In this document: positions 47,343-59,126 of the stretch, in pieces
Layout of the letters: every line of letters starts with the position of its first letter
Numbering within the stretch: position 1 is the first letter of the stretch
Assembly (NCBI GenBank): GCA_036346205.1
Contig: JARFJB010001352.1
Location: forward strand, 1,414,001-1,478,000
From: Vesta saturnalis
Taxonomy: Eukaryota > Arthropoda > Insecta > Coleoptera > Lampyridae
DNA: 64,000 bases
Direction of reading: 5' to 3'
Notes under the pieces: model-generated
Seen by the model: only the letters and a program-made list of their open reading frames with translations
Databases searched by the model: none
Told to the model about the DNA's origin: nothing
Program-made: the position numbers and the translations under genes

Positions 47343-47610
47343 GTCTACCCGTCACGATTAAATTAACTTAATTACGTATGGGTGTCCAGAAACTCTCCTG
47401 ACAAACGTGAACTACAGATACCAGACATGATTTGGTGTCCATTTAACCTGAATGACCTTATTCTAAAAATGCCTCCTAAGGGAGGTAGAGCCTTTTGAAG
47501 ATGGCACCGTCAAGTAACTTTTTGTTAAATATCTCAAAAACACCGCTACGTAACAAGTTCAAAGTTGGTACAATGAATAAGTCGATAATGACAAACTGGC
47601 CACTGAAAAC
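47080..47610. repeat. Inverted mariner-type end fragments around a (TA)n array
   Basis: 47080-47225 and 47465-47610 are inverted copies (CCTAAG..AG...AGATGGC.CC blocks). GGGTGTCCAGAAACTCTCCT at 47390 looks like an outer element end. The two arms lie either side of (AT)n at 47259-47340. No transposase is seen. Confidence 0.55.
47259..47340. repeat. (AT)n microsatellite
   Basis: About 41 AT units. Confidence 0.95.
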
Positions 47611-47847
47611 ACGATTTTCTTATTGCCATCAGAAGCGGCCCACTTGGGGGGCCAACAGTTCTTTTTTAGATAACATTTTTATTTTCCATTTTTTAACGGA
47701 TTTTACATCAAATTTAAAAACTTGACGATATTTTCCATACAAAATTTGCTTTTAGTTGAAATCACTATCAGGTACCACTTGCCAGGAAAATCAATTTAAA
47801 CTTTTTGTGTTTCTGGCAGAAAATACCGTTTCATTACTCAATTATGT

Positions 47848-49330
47848 TTACAATGCTGTCTTTTTCTTTTTTAACAATACCATCAAAACAACCCAACATA
47901 CGCAGTCAACATTAACTGGTAAACAATTTTCCGCACTTTCTGTTGATTCAGGTTTAGTCCTCGTCTCTACTGTGGATGATGAAATCTTGATGCTTCTCTT
48001 CTCAAAAACGGGGTTAGTCAGATCACATTCTAATGGATACAAACGCTGAATCGGTCTCAACAATGATCCTCTAACTGTATTCACTCGAGCAAGGCGGATC
48101 TGTCTAACTTTGCCAGGAATCACTTCTACAACTCTACCTAACGGCCACTAAACACGTTTGTCAATGTCATTACCTGTAAAGACCATTCCCCTAAGACAAT
48201 GTGCCTGCCAGGATTCTTAGCACTCCAAGACTTTAATTGTCTTAAGTATTCATTTTTATATCTCTGCCTCAGGTCATCTCGGAGTTTCTGAGTCTACCTT
48301 GTCACGATCGGGAACACCACTACCAACTAAGTCATAAACATAGACTAAGAGGAGTAAGCTCATTAGCATCATTGCAAACGTAAGTAAGTGGTCGCTGGTT
48401 TATAATAGCTTAGCAATCGCAAAGGATCGTAAGTAAGATCCTCGTAATTTACATGAGCACAACCTAACAGTTTGCGCAAAATTTGTTTTAAAATCCCCAC
48501 TAGTCTTTTCCAAAATCCGCTACACCAACTGGCAGTGGGATTAAAACGCCACGAAATTTTTGCGCTACTACAATTTGTGGTTATCTTTTCTAAATTCAGT
48601 TTACTAAAGGCGATTTCGGTACCTACGAAATTAGTACCATTGTCGCTAGGAATAGTACTTGGTCGAGCTGCGTCGCGCTATAAATCGCCTAAGCACTTAT
48701 ATAAAGCTCGCTGCAGACAATCCTGTGCACAATTCTAAATATATCGCTCGATAAACGGCGCAGGTAAAAATCCACACCCACCCACATTTAAAAAACAATA
48801 GCCCCGCGAAAGCTACTCACGCTATCTCAAAAACACCTGCATCTCGCACACGAATCAATGGAAGAGGAGGTGAATTTGTTACAAAAGTATTACTTTCGTC
48901 GTCTACAAACGACACATTTCAATAAAATGGATCGGATAACCCTTCGTCCTCCTATTATCCAATATTTCTCACGTAAAACAGTCATTAATGCTTTGGTACC
49001 CACATGTAAACATTTGACATGCAGTTCGAAAATAAGTTTACTACCTAAATTAGCTTCATAATATGTGTTTCGGCAGCTTCTAATTGATTTACAGAAGGTT
49101 CGCTGTGCAAAATCTGTGTCAGATTCTTTATATTAAACAGAAATCTTAAAATCCATCCAATCATTCGTAAGGTCTTTCTATATTTCGAAAAATATGAAAT
49201 ATGCCAATCTACCGAAGATGAATTAGAAGTAACAAGAGTAGTGACACTCTTTTTTTTCTCTTTATTAATTTGTTCCTCTTTACAGATAATTTCAACTTGC
49301 AGCCACACACTGGGTTCATTATAAAGCCAA
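47848..49330 (-). pseudogene. BEL/Pao integrase region
   Basis: Minus strand, downstream of the RT/RNase H part. The core is readable in pieces: YRAIYLEL near 48700 and RRFIARR near 48650 correspond to the catalytic region of BEL integrases, but stops are frequent. The end is well kept: GKVRQIRLARVNTVRGSLLR followed by PIQRLYPLE (48110-48035), the standard C-terminal block of BEL/Pao integrases. The frame then stays open to a stop at 47848. Function in the family: inserts the cDNA. Confidence 0.8.
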
Positions 49331-50510
49331 CTAGATCCCTCCTACCCTTTTGATCTATACAATTGTTTTGGAGAACAATCACGAGAAGGAAGATCCGCAG
49401 GGTTTAAAACTCCTGGAACAAAATGCCAATCCTCAATAGAAGTATGGCTCACAATTTCCTTCACACGATTACCTACAAACGTCACCTAATTTTCATTACC
49501 ACGTATCCAACTTACCGATAGAGGAATAACTCCAAAAAATAAACTAATAATCTTGCATCAAAGTCGAGATCATCTTTTTAAAGATGAAAACAACCTAGTT
49601 CCAGTCACAGCAGCTAGAAGCTACAAACGAGGTATGGAGATCTTCTTTAGAGGGGCTATTCTAGACTTAGCAGCCAATAGACGAATGAAAACGTTGCCAT
49701 CCGCACCACGTCTACAGAAAATAACTGAAGCATAAGAATCTTTGCTTGCACCACAAAAAATATGTAGACTTACGAAATCGAATTGATCTCCATGAATCCA
49801 CCTTGGTATTTTGATCTATGGTAAATAAGTAATTCATCTAACCACTCGCGAAATGCATTTTCAGTTTCAGAGTCTACAGGAACATCCCAGACTAACTTCT
49901 TCTCCCATGTTCTTTGTGGGAATAACTTTGGTAAAAAGGTTGAAGGTGCTGACAAACCAACGGGATCGAATATTCTCTGTGCAACGGAAAGCATTATTCT
50001 TTTACTGATAGGCTTATCTTTTAACTCATTCAAAATCTTTAAACATACTTCATTAAGGCTTAGAGTATCATCACATTTGTTCCACATCATTCCTAGAACA
50101 GCTGTATGAGGTAAACCTTCCCAGGTATCAGACTCTTGATCCGAAAACTCCCACCCTCTAAGGTCAAACTTCGCTTCATTCATAAGCATGATGGATTCCT
50201 TAATGAACCTTTGCAGACTATTGCCGTGTGATACATTTGTGACACAATTGTCAACATAAAAGCTTTTGATCAATTGCAAAATGGTCTCTTTACTATATCG
50301 TGTGCTATTATTTGAGCACCTTTGCAATGCTTGCAAAAGATGATATTCTATTGTCGCCACTAATAAGAACGGACTACTACTTCCTCCAAATACAACGCGC
50401 CTGTAGCTAAAAATCCTTTCCCAACCACGGCCAGGGTATAGCAAGCAACGCTTCGAATTATAGCTCTTAGTCAACACAATAGGGCCTACAACAACTACAT
50501 ACAAGCGACT
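49330..50510 (-). pseudogene. BEL/Pao reverse transcriptase (C-terminal part) and RNase H
   Basis: Minus strand. 50504-49770 is open for 244 codons: RRVVFGGSSSPFLLVATIEY, then FYVDNCVTN (the BEL form of the YxDD catalytic box), WEGLPHTAVLGMMWNK, ISKRIMLSVAQRIFDPVGLS and WEKKLVWDVPV. Downstream, in broken frames, come CGASKDSYASVI (RNase H start, about 49755), LLAAVTGTRLF (about 49600), HFVPGVLNPADLPSRD (about 49400). The N-terminal half of RT is missing; the frame breaks at about 50510 where foreign sequence begins. Confidence 0.9.
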
Positions 50511-50544
50511 AGCACTGCTTTAGCACGAGGATCAAACGAAAAAA

Positions 50545-50655
50545 CACGCACGCACCCACGTAAGCACACACGTTCGCACGCACGCACGCACGCAAGCTCG
50601 CACGTACGCTCGCACGTACGCACGCACGTGCGAACGCTCGTACGTACGCACTTCT
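50545..50655. repeat. (ACGC)n array
   Basis: Units ACGC, ACGT and TCGC, similar to the array at 41016-42095. Confidence 0.9.
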
Positions 50656-51272
50656 AAAGGTGAGCGTATTATTTTTAATCTATGTTTTTTTTTTACCTGA
50701 TATTGCTAACAAAAATGCCGATAAAGATTTTTAAAATGTATTATCATGCTTATAGGATAACGTCATAAGATCCGCTCTACAAAAATAGTAAGTACGCACG
50801 GTTTTTAAACTTATAGTTATTGTTAATTCACCTATATAATAATAAACCATTAAAACCTTTTGCCTTTTATTTCCGTTATATCAACCTGATATTCTTAAAA
50901 ACGTGTTAATTTTAATTTAACTCTATGTTATATATAAGTAATTATTACTTTTAATGGGTTTTTACAGCTGTTAATGAACACGTTACAATGAAATAGTTTT
51001 GTGTGTATGTAATTAAACATGCAAATAAATCAGATATGATGTTCCTAATGTATAGGTGGTGGCTGTTTAGAGGATCTACCTATACATAAAGCATCATTCC
51101 ATTAGGGTAGAAATTATTTATTATTTCACGTCATATTTAATTAAACTTGAATGTATTCAGTTTCAGCTGTAATCTGATTTCCGCAAAACTGTACGACATA
51201 ATTTCGGTTGGTTGGTTGAGATTGATCTGGTGATCGAGCGTGCTTTGTTTGAGATTGATTAATTAATTGAAT

Positions 51273-51312
<40 letters not shown>

Positions 51313-51879
51313 AAGAGAGAGGGGGGAGGAAGAAACAAGATAGAGTAAGAGAGAGGTGTGCATTATCAGCTTCTGTTATAGAAAATGTTCATTAGTCTTT
51401 ACGCCGCTAGATGGCACTAAAATCAATTTTTACTCAAAGGGGCCAGAGGGCGAAGGCCTGAGAACAAGTTGCGAAGCCCTACACGTGTCGCACAAGAACC
51501 TCCTTATTAGAAATACAACGTTTTTAGGTAAAAGATCATCCAGTAGCATGTGGTCATTTTAAAGCAATAGGGTCGCTAATTTTAATAATAATATCTTATT
51601 AATTATGCAATTTCCAACATTGTATGCGTGTGCATTTGCCTAACCTCGAGGGGCCCTGTTCTTAATATAGCCAGAAGGTCCTTAATACCACCAAATAACC
51701 CTAAGATTAACCCTAGACCAACCCCACCCTAAGTTCCAACCCTAAATACAGTTCTAAGCCAAGACCAGCCCCCACCCCTGTCCTCACGTTAGCAAAAGTC
51801 CTAGCTGTCAAAAGGTCCTTAATACAGCCATAAGGTTTAATCCCAAAAGAAATCATAAAAATAAGGGTAATACGGTCCT

Positions 51880-52260
51880 TCATGTAAGCGAGTAAAAATA
51901 ATTAGGGTTGAAAACACGGTCTCACACGTGGATGTGTAAAAATAGGGTGAAAATACACGTCCTATACGTAAGCGTGTAAAAATAAGGGTGGAAAATCCGG
52001 TCTCACACGAGGGTATATAAAAATAAGGGTTGAAAATGCGGTCTCACACGTGGATGTACAAAAATAGGGGTGAAAAAACACGTCCTACACGTAAGCGGGT
52101 AAAAAATAATTAGGGTTAAAAAGGGCCTCCGAAAAGAAAGGGTTGAAAGTGCGGTCTCACACGTGGATGTGCAAAAATAGGGGTGAAAAAACACGTCCTA
52201 CACGTAAGCGAGTAAAAATAAGGGTGGAAAAACCGGCCCCCCACGTGGGCGGGCTTGTGA
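51880..52260. repeat. Composite tandem repeats, GGTCTCACACG and ACGTCCTACACG units
   Basis: Alternating units of about 40-45 bp: GTAAAAATAAGGGTGGAAAA plus CGGTCTCACACG, and AAAATAGGGGTGAAAA plus CACGTCCTACACGTAAGCG. About four pairs. The last unit runs into CACGTGGGCGGGCTTGTGAC and an AAGATGGCGGCG box at 52272. Confidence 0.85.
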
Positions 52261-52299
52261 CGTCAAAATCCAAGATGGCGGCGCAAGTGCCCCACTTCT

Positions 52300-53160
52300 A
52301 CTGTGACTGTATTTTGGAGTGTAGTTTTAACAATGTTGTGCATATTTGGTAAAGGCGTATGACCCTCTAGCCATGGCAAACACACCTTATACCTTCCCTT
52401 GCTGTTAATAGTCACCGTTTCCAAAAATACTGCTTTAGCAGCTAAGGCTAACTCTTTTTGCGATTTCTCTTCGACTTGATATTTAATCCTTAACACATCT
52501 AGGTCCCAGAGTTGGGGCAGAGTCGCATCATTAGCAAAAAGTGCTATTTCAAGCATGGTTTTGCTGGTGACACAATTAAACGGCATTTTCCCCAAGAATG
52601 TTCCAACAACCAGTAATCCGCAAGAGAGAACCTGCATTCTACCAGTATATAAAGAGGGCAGCTATATCAGAACCAATTAGCATATCAATTTTATTACTTG
52701 CATTCAAACAATTAAAATTATCAGATAATTGTATGCACATGAACTCAATTCCTCAATCCAATCACCATGTAACACCGGTGGATTCTCAAAATAGATAACA
52801 GGTTGATTTACGAACCCCTCAACTAAATTAAAATTACCATTACTAATTGTTATATCATAGCATTGATGAACTTTCTCCGATAACGATCCACCAAACCGAC
52901 AATGCAGTATTTTGTCTCCATATTTAGACACAAGTCCTAAAGTATCCTCTCTAGACTACAAAATACATGACCTTTGTGAACCTGTATCAATTAACGCCCT
53001 TATAAATAAACCGCCATTAATGTCTTCTAAACGAATTCTTAATGTTTGCATAAAAACATGGCTATTAGTTCTAATGGTAGGTACAATAGGACACATCAAG
53101 GGAATGTGGGATTTACTACATATAACACATTTCAAAACAACCCTACATTTTCGAGCTTGA
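52300..53160 (-). pseudogene. BEL/Pao protease and RT-linker region
   Basis: Minus strand. A zinc knuckle (CFNCLKIGHQARKC, about 53185-53145) is followed by CVICSKSHIPLMCP. The aspartic protease core is LFIRALIDTGSQRSCIL (about 53005-52955), with the DTG catalytic triad. ENPPVLHGDWIEEL follows at about 52795-52755. The linker before RT has LPQLWDLDVLRIKYQVEEKS, ELALAAKAVFLETVTI and GRYKVCLPWLEGHTPLP (52545-52345). Breaks occur at 52955 and 52700. The reading ends where the insertion starts. Confidence 0.85.
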
Positions 53161-53189
53161 TGTCCTATTTTTAAACAATTAAAACAAGC

Positions 53190-53900
53190 ATGCTTTTGAC
53201 TTAAATCGTTCTCTTTTCATCAAGAGAAAACTCCTGTGCTCTAGAACAGTTAGCAGTTTCATGACAAGCATCACAAAAAACACATATTAAAACATTAGAA
53301 TTAACATTAACTAGACCCGCGGCCGTGGGCATTTCTTGCTCCGAATATTCCGATTTGCGTCGAGATGATACCCCCGAACACCTGAACGATTCTTGTCTTG
53401 ACATGCTTTAACCCAAATCCGTTGGAAGCTAACTTTATACGTTGATCGTTCTCAACTTCATTTTTCAAAAAGAGAAGACTTCTCTTCCATTGTCAGATGC
53501 TCTACACTACCCAAACTATTTTTCGAATCATTAAAATTAAAATTACATCGGGAACGCTGCCAAACACGTAGCAAATGTTCAGGTAAACACGACTCTATCA
53601 AAGGAAAAAGCATAGCTGCGCATTTTTCGGACTTAACGCCTAATGTATCTAAAGCGTGTATTTCTGTTTCCAATTTACGGTAAATCATAGCAGTATCTAA
53701 CTTATCCGCGCTGTTTAGAATTAATTTAAGAAGCTCACGTACGTACACTTTGTCACGTGTTTAAGTGGGAAGCGTAGGAAAATGGAACGGGTTCTCTGCT
53801 CACCTGTAGATAGTCAAGCAAACCATTTAGCTCAAGCGGTTTGGGCGGGGTGTATAAAATTCCGGTTGTAAACTTAGGCGCCAGAAGCCACGCTCCACAA
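53190..53900 (-). pseudogene. BEL/Pao gag region
   Basis: Minus strand. An early block PPKPLELNGLLDYLQ lies near 53845-53800. 53748-53458 has ELLKLILNSADKLDTAMIYR, ALDTLGVKSEKCAAMLFPLI and ESCLPEHLLRVWQRSR, which correspond to the DUF1759-type gag domain. 53404-53201 has a CVFCDACHETANC zinc-finger-like block. Two or three breaks. CTTAGGCGCCA at 53875 is a possible primer-binding region but is not proven. Confidence 0.8.
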
Positions 53901-53909
53901 TCAAATTCA

Positions 53910-55700
53910 CCGCTATCCCGACTTCTGGATAAACGATGTAGGAGGGGTGAGTAGCGAAATTAAAGGAAAGGAAAGCACGATGGGGAAGAGAAAATAAGAG
54001 ACTGTTGTAGTGTAACTGAAGAACTATAATGTTAAAATAAAAATTGCGTGTGGATATAGTCCAGCAAAAGGTATATCAAAGAGAAAAATTAGTATAATAT
54101 ACTCAAACAAAATGTATATTTAAACAAAAGAATTAAATCTTGGCTTCACGAAAAGTAAAGTGTTGGTCCTACGGTTACTACCCAACATGAAAATAACAGT
54201 AACGTTTGCAAGTCGAACAGGTTCTTTAAAGTTAAACCCGCAGAAAATGTTTAAACTGAATTTTGAAATTTAAGCGTTTCCCTTTCTACACTAAAAGACC
54301 TTTCATTTGTGTTGAACTGAAAGAAAAACATATATCTAACGCTAGCAAAGTGGTTTAAAATACCCAAACTTAATAAACCTACTTGTTGTAGTTGCAGAAC
54401 ACCCAAAGAAGAAACCGTACTAGAGTTAAAATATTCGTTAATCCTAAATTAATTACAAAATGTTTGTCGGAAGGACAGTTCAGTTTGCCCCTTTATTTAT
54501 TTAGTAACTGGGTGATTCGTTCCTGATACTGGAGCAAACATGGAAAAGCAAAACAGGCAATTGAACGTTCCCCAAAAGAATTAAATATAAACAGTAAAAT
54601 ATTTAAGTGAAAATATCAATAATAGCAGAAACTTTGCTTAATTCATTTCAACAGTTCAAAAATAATAACCCAACATATTTTAAATACAATTACATGTACA
54701 ACATATGCCTTTAATCGCTAACAAAGGAAGTTATGATTTACTTATCCAATTTTTTCCAACGAAAAATACCTTTAAATTCGCAAGTTCTTTCGAGCAACAA
54801 AAATTTGTACAGAAAGTTTAGGAAAGTCCAAATATGTTTTGTTGTAAAGGTTTCTTCTAAATTACATCCGATATATCATCGTTTTGAGAAATTTTCCTCG
54901 CGTTGCAAAAATGGCGATCGTCAGAAAGAAAAAGAAAACGTGATAGTTTCCTTAAAGCCCAAATTGTTATTATCGATTGCTTTGTTACCTATAGATAAGT
55001 TAAACAAAGTTTTAATATCCTAATATGTCGCGATCTAGCGAGAATTCCATGAACTAACAGTCTTTGAGTAGTTAATACTACTGTGAGATTCGGCTACTGG
55101 AGTATAGAGGGCGCAATTATGTACTGTCGCACAATAAAATTCTTGATTTAACTTATGAATACTTGGTATGACAACAAAAGAAAGCTATAGACGGAAATTA
55201 TATTAACAAATAGAGTATACCATTAGTTAATTAATAATTTCTCATATTGTGAGATGATGTAAACATACCTACACTTAGCACGTTACAACTTAGATTTGCG
55301 AGTTCTCGCGTCCGAATCAAACAGTTAAACAGCAGCATTTGTGTATAATGATCTCCTCTCGCTAGAAAACTCTCCACTAGTTGCCGTGCACAACTTCCCG
55401 TAACAGTAGCCTGTATTAAGTATTCTATTTTATCTGCAGGGTGAACAGATATAATTAAACCAATTTCGACATGAACTATTGTATTCTACCAGTACTAAAA
55501 TTAAAAACTTGGCAAAAAAAAGAAAAAAGTAGGTGGCTGCTTTTTTTTCTTTTTTAACAAATCCATCAAAGCACCTCTACATACGCATTTCATAAATCAG
55601 AACAAAAAAACCAAACCAAACAGTTATACAAGGATATTTAACATGCTTGTGTTTCATTGAAAATTCCCGGAACTTAATTCGTTAATTGCGTAAGTAACTA
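53910..55700. other. Non-coding stretch, possible BEL 5' flank
   Basis: AT-rich, no recognisable gene. No LTR pair could be matched by eye between this stretch and 47.0-47.9 kb. One short similarity exists: TTTTCTTTTTTAACAA and following bases at 55549-55600 resemble 47865-47910. Confidence 0.45.
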
Positions 55701-56249
55701 AGGCAAGCCATGCAGGGTGTCCCGTAAATATTGCAACAAACGTCAGGAGGTGAAAGTATACTCTAAATATGAAAAAAGTTACCATAAACGTACCCTTGAA
55801 GATGCGTCGTTTACTGGATACAGGTCGTTAAAGAAAAAAAAAATTTTCGTTTTTTGCCCGTAACTCTTAAAATATTCAAGGTACGTAAATGAGATTCGGT
55901 TAACTTATAACACATAAGGAATGACGTGTTGTGCAACGTATGAGGTAATTTTTAAATATGTCAGAGGCGTAGATATCGGGATCATTTGAAGTATTAACCC
56001 TGTAACTTCTACGTCACTGCCATAAAATGAATTTCAGTGGCAGTTTTAGAATATCTAATGTCTTTTACACGAAAAATGCTTACCTTGTGTAAAACTCTAA
56101 AGTAAGTAGTTTTTGGGAAAATTGAAATATTATAAGGTACATATCTTGTTCCCGGCATTTATTAGTTGCAAATTAACAATGTAGTAGGTAAGTAGAATTC
56201 ACAATATTTTAGAAGCGAATTTCAAAAATATTGCTATTATCTAAATGAT

Positions 56250-57222
56250 ATGCATTTCATTTACGGTGAAGCTAATTACAATGGCTATGAAGAAGCACGT
56301 TTGTGTGCCAAAAAGTTTCTTAATCGTTAATTTCCTTACCATTTCATCGTCGATTAAGAGACTATGGTTCGTTGAAACGTCATGGTGGTGCTGCGCGTCT
56401 AAGAACAATTCTCACGGTAGCTCTTGAAGATGCAATTTTCAACCGAATTAATAACCAGCCCGATGCTAGCATTCGTGCATTCGCTAATTTCGTGAATGCT
56501 AGCAATTCAACTGTCTGGAGAGCTGTAAGTGAGGAATTACTTTACCCATATCACATACAAAAGGTTCAAGCAATGACTCCAGCAAATTATCCTCATCGTC
56601 TGGATTTCCCAATTAGTATCTTCAACAAAATCGAAATGAACCTGATTTTCTTCGAAGTATTTTGTTTACAGATGAGGCATGTTTTACCAAAGATGGTTAC
56701 TTCAATAGTCGCAACTGCCACATTTGGGATTATGAGAATCCCCACCCTATTGATTTAAGAAAAGAACAATACAATTTTTCCATTAATATTTGGGGTGATA
56801 TTATCGACAACACTACTCTAGGGCCATATTTGTTGCCTCCAAGACTAAATGGTGATTATTATTTGCATTCTCTAAGAACAATTTTACCTCAGTACTTTGA
56901 CGATTTACCTTTAAACGTTCGCCACCATATGTGGTTTCAACATGATGGGACACCTACACATTTTTATGGGAATGTTCGAAACCATTTGGATCAACTATTT
57001 CCAAATCGATGGATTGGTAGAAGAGGTTTTGTGGCTGGGCCTGCTCGGTCCCCAGATCTCAATCCTCATGACTTCCTTTTATGGGGACATGTTAAGTCAT
57101 TGGTATATGAAATACCAGTACTAAACCAAGAAGATCATCTGGCAAGGGTGATAGCAGCATTTGGAGAAATTAGAGATCACCCAAGTATGCTACGAAGAGT
57201 GCACCGATCCATGATTCGTTGA
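56250..57222 (+). pseudogene. Mariner-like transposase (DUF4817 type), best preserved copy
   Basis: The N-terminal block MHFIYGEANYNGYEEARLC starts at 56250 and breaks at a stop near 56329. 56372-56590 gives a basic segment and helix-turn-helix (ALEDAIFNRINNQPDASIRA, NASNSTVWRAVSEELLY). 56662-57222 is open for 186 codons and holds the full catalytic core: FTDEACFTKDGYFNSRNCHI with the first Asp, MWFQHDGTPTHFYGNVRNHL with the second, and RSPDLNPHDFLLWGHVKSLV with the third, 41 residues after the second. Usual RWIGRRG block present. Frameshifts near 56330, 56365 and 56640. The C-terminus continues VHRSMIR to a stop at 57222. Confidence 0.9.
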
Positions 57223-57593
57223 GCTAATTTATGCATTGAGCAAAATGAAGCGCATTTTAGAATCTATTGTAATAATTTTTTTTTAAATAAAAATTATTTA
57301 TCATTTAATCTTAAGTTACTATTGTGCATCAAAAAGAGATTGACTCTTATAATATTCCAATTTTCCATAAACTGCCACTGACGTTCATTTTATGACAGTG
57401 ACATAGAAGTTACAGGGTTAAATACTTCAAATGACCCCTATATCTACGCCTCTGTCATATTTAAAAATTTCCTCATACATTGCACAACACGCGATTCCTT
57501 ATGTATTATAAGTCAACCGAATCTCATTTATGTACCTTTAATATTGTAGGAGTTACGGGAAAAAAACGAAAAAAAAATTATTTAACGACCTGC

Positions 57594-58068
57594 GAATACG
57601 CCAAATACTCACTAGAGCATCCAGCCGTAAAGGAAATTTGTGCCACGGCATAGCTCTGTGGTGTGGGCGGGGTTCTTACTTAACGATCGTAAAAGGCACT
57701 CGTAGCAACTCGGAAAATCGTCAAAATCGGTAGATAAAGTCAAAAAAGCGCCACCTGTTAAAAACATTTATAGCGGGAAAACGTCATGAACAGAGTTATA
57801 TTGGTCTAACAGGAAACCAAACCATTCACTCAAAAACACTCGACAATCGGTTGGACACCAGGTATTCTAAATAATTCGACTATTACGGTATGATTTCCAT
57901 GTAAAATTTCACCAACGACAAATCTTATTCACATTTACTCGAACTTAATTTATGATAGTTACTTCAACCAAAACTACTTCTTCTTATAATTCTTCATTTG
58001 ATTCAACTTAAATGCACAACTATTTACAAAGCGTTACTTGATTAATTTTACTCATTCAAACTTAAAAT

Positions 58069-58126
<58 letters not shown>

Positions 58127-59126
58127 AACGGCGTCTTCTTGTTAACGTTATTTACAAAGTCCTTGACGAATGTTATGGTTACACTTACACTATTTATAGC
58201 GATAATTGTTATGCGCTTAGCCTTTTACACGAAGTCGTCAACATCAACTAACACTAGAACAATCTACTTTACTTGAACTATTCACTTTTGATCCGCACAC
58301 CAGGCGCGATAGAACTCCAAAAGGGTTAGGGCCAGCACCATTCGACACTGAACCGAAATTCCATGCACGAGAATATGTCGCTATGTACGACACCGATACG
58401 ATAGATACTCCAGGAGGCGAGAAGACACAAAATAATCCTCCAATTAAGGGTAACGAAAATCAAATTTCCACTATAGCTTCACTTAACCTTCAAGAGGGGC
58501 GTAAATATTTCACTACCTCCACGCACCAACCTTCGTGTATATGACGAAGCGCAAACGAGCCTTGGCCCTTACGGCATCATTCCAAGACTGAGGACATCCA
58601 TTCAAAATAAGCCCCTTCCCGTAAATCATCAAGACAAATTACGTCATGTTACGAACTGTAATCCTAAAGGGTACCTGAGAATGCAAAAACAACGTCAGCT
58701 TTCACAGCAATCGAGACAAAATGTTATCGTTAAGTTACTTTTCCCTTGAACGTATTGTAACTCAGCTAAACCTTGCCTTTTCCTATTATGATGATTTTCA
58801 ATTCAAAGTGAATCGGTAAACTGTACTGCAATAGGATCTTGGTCCAAAAACTTAATATGAAAACCAACTTGGAATTTTATCTCAATCACAAACTGCGTTT
58901 TTAATTTTAAACCTTACGAAAATTTATATAATTTCAATCCTAATGTAAATTAATTCTAACAAAGAAATTCACTTTAAACACGACCAATTCTAATCCGAAA
59001 TACAATATGAAGCAAGCGATATATCAATTTAATTTTAAAAGAACCTCAATTTACTCCTTCAACCTGTACAAGAGTTTAGTCACTAGAAAAAGAAACGTAT
59101 ATATACAGGGCTTTCAACACACATTA
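57594..59126. mobile_element. Unclassified 1.5-kb insertion in the right TIR
   Basis: Splits the TIR between ACGACCTG and GTACGTTTATGG. No coding region. Contains (TA)n at 58072-58123. No inverted or direct terminal repeat or target duplication was recognised, and a short piece of the TIR (about 30 bp) seems lost. Confidence 0.6.
58072..58123. repeat. (TA)n microsatellite
   Basis: About 26 AT/TA units. Confidence 0.95.

Larger units (their letters stand above)
50510..52300. mobile_element. Insertion in the BEL element that includes a Polinton terminus
   Basis: The BEL reading stops at about 52300 and resumes at about 50510, with roughly 230 RT residues missing between. 50690-51200 matches Polinton interior 37595-37720 and 38150-38540, and 51210-51530 matches the right Polinton TIR (AGAGAGAGGTGTGCAT, CATTAGTC, CCGCTAGATGGC). 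51600-52260 is a separate GC-richer part with tandem repeats. Exact ends and target duplication were not found. Confidence 0.65.

Noticed and set aside
51660..51840. Telomere-like CCCTAA/TTAGGG sequence
   Set aside because: Only scattered CCCTAA words in a C-rich stretch with no regular period.
54733..55023. 96-codon plus-strand frame
   Set aside because: No domain, signal peptide or promoter; AT-rich, biased to Lys and Leu; lies in the probable BEL flank.
47865..55600. LTR pair of the BEL element suggested by a shared TTTTCTTTTTTAACAA segment
   Set aside because: Similarity is limited to about 45 bp and does not extend as expected for LTRs; one side lies within the open frame after the integrase.
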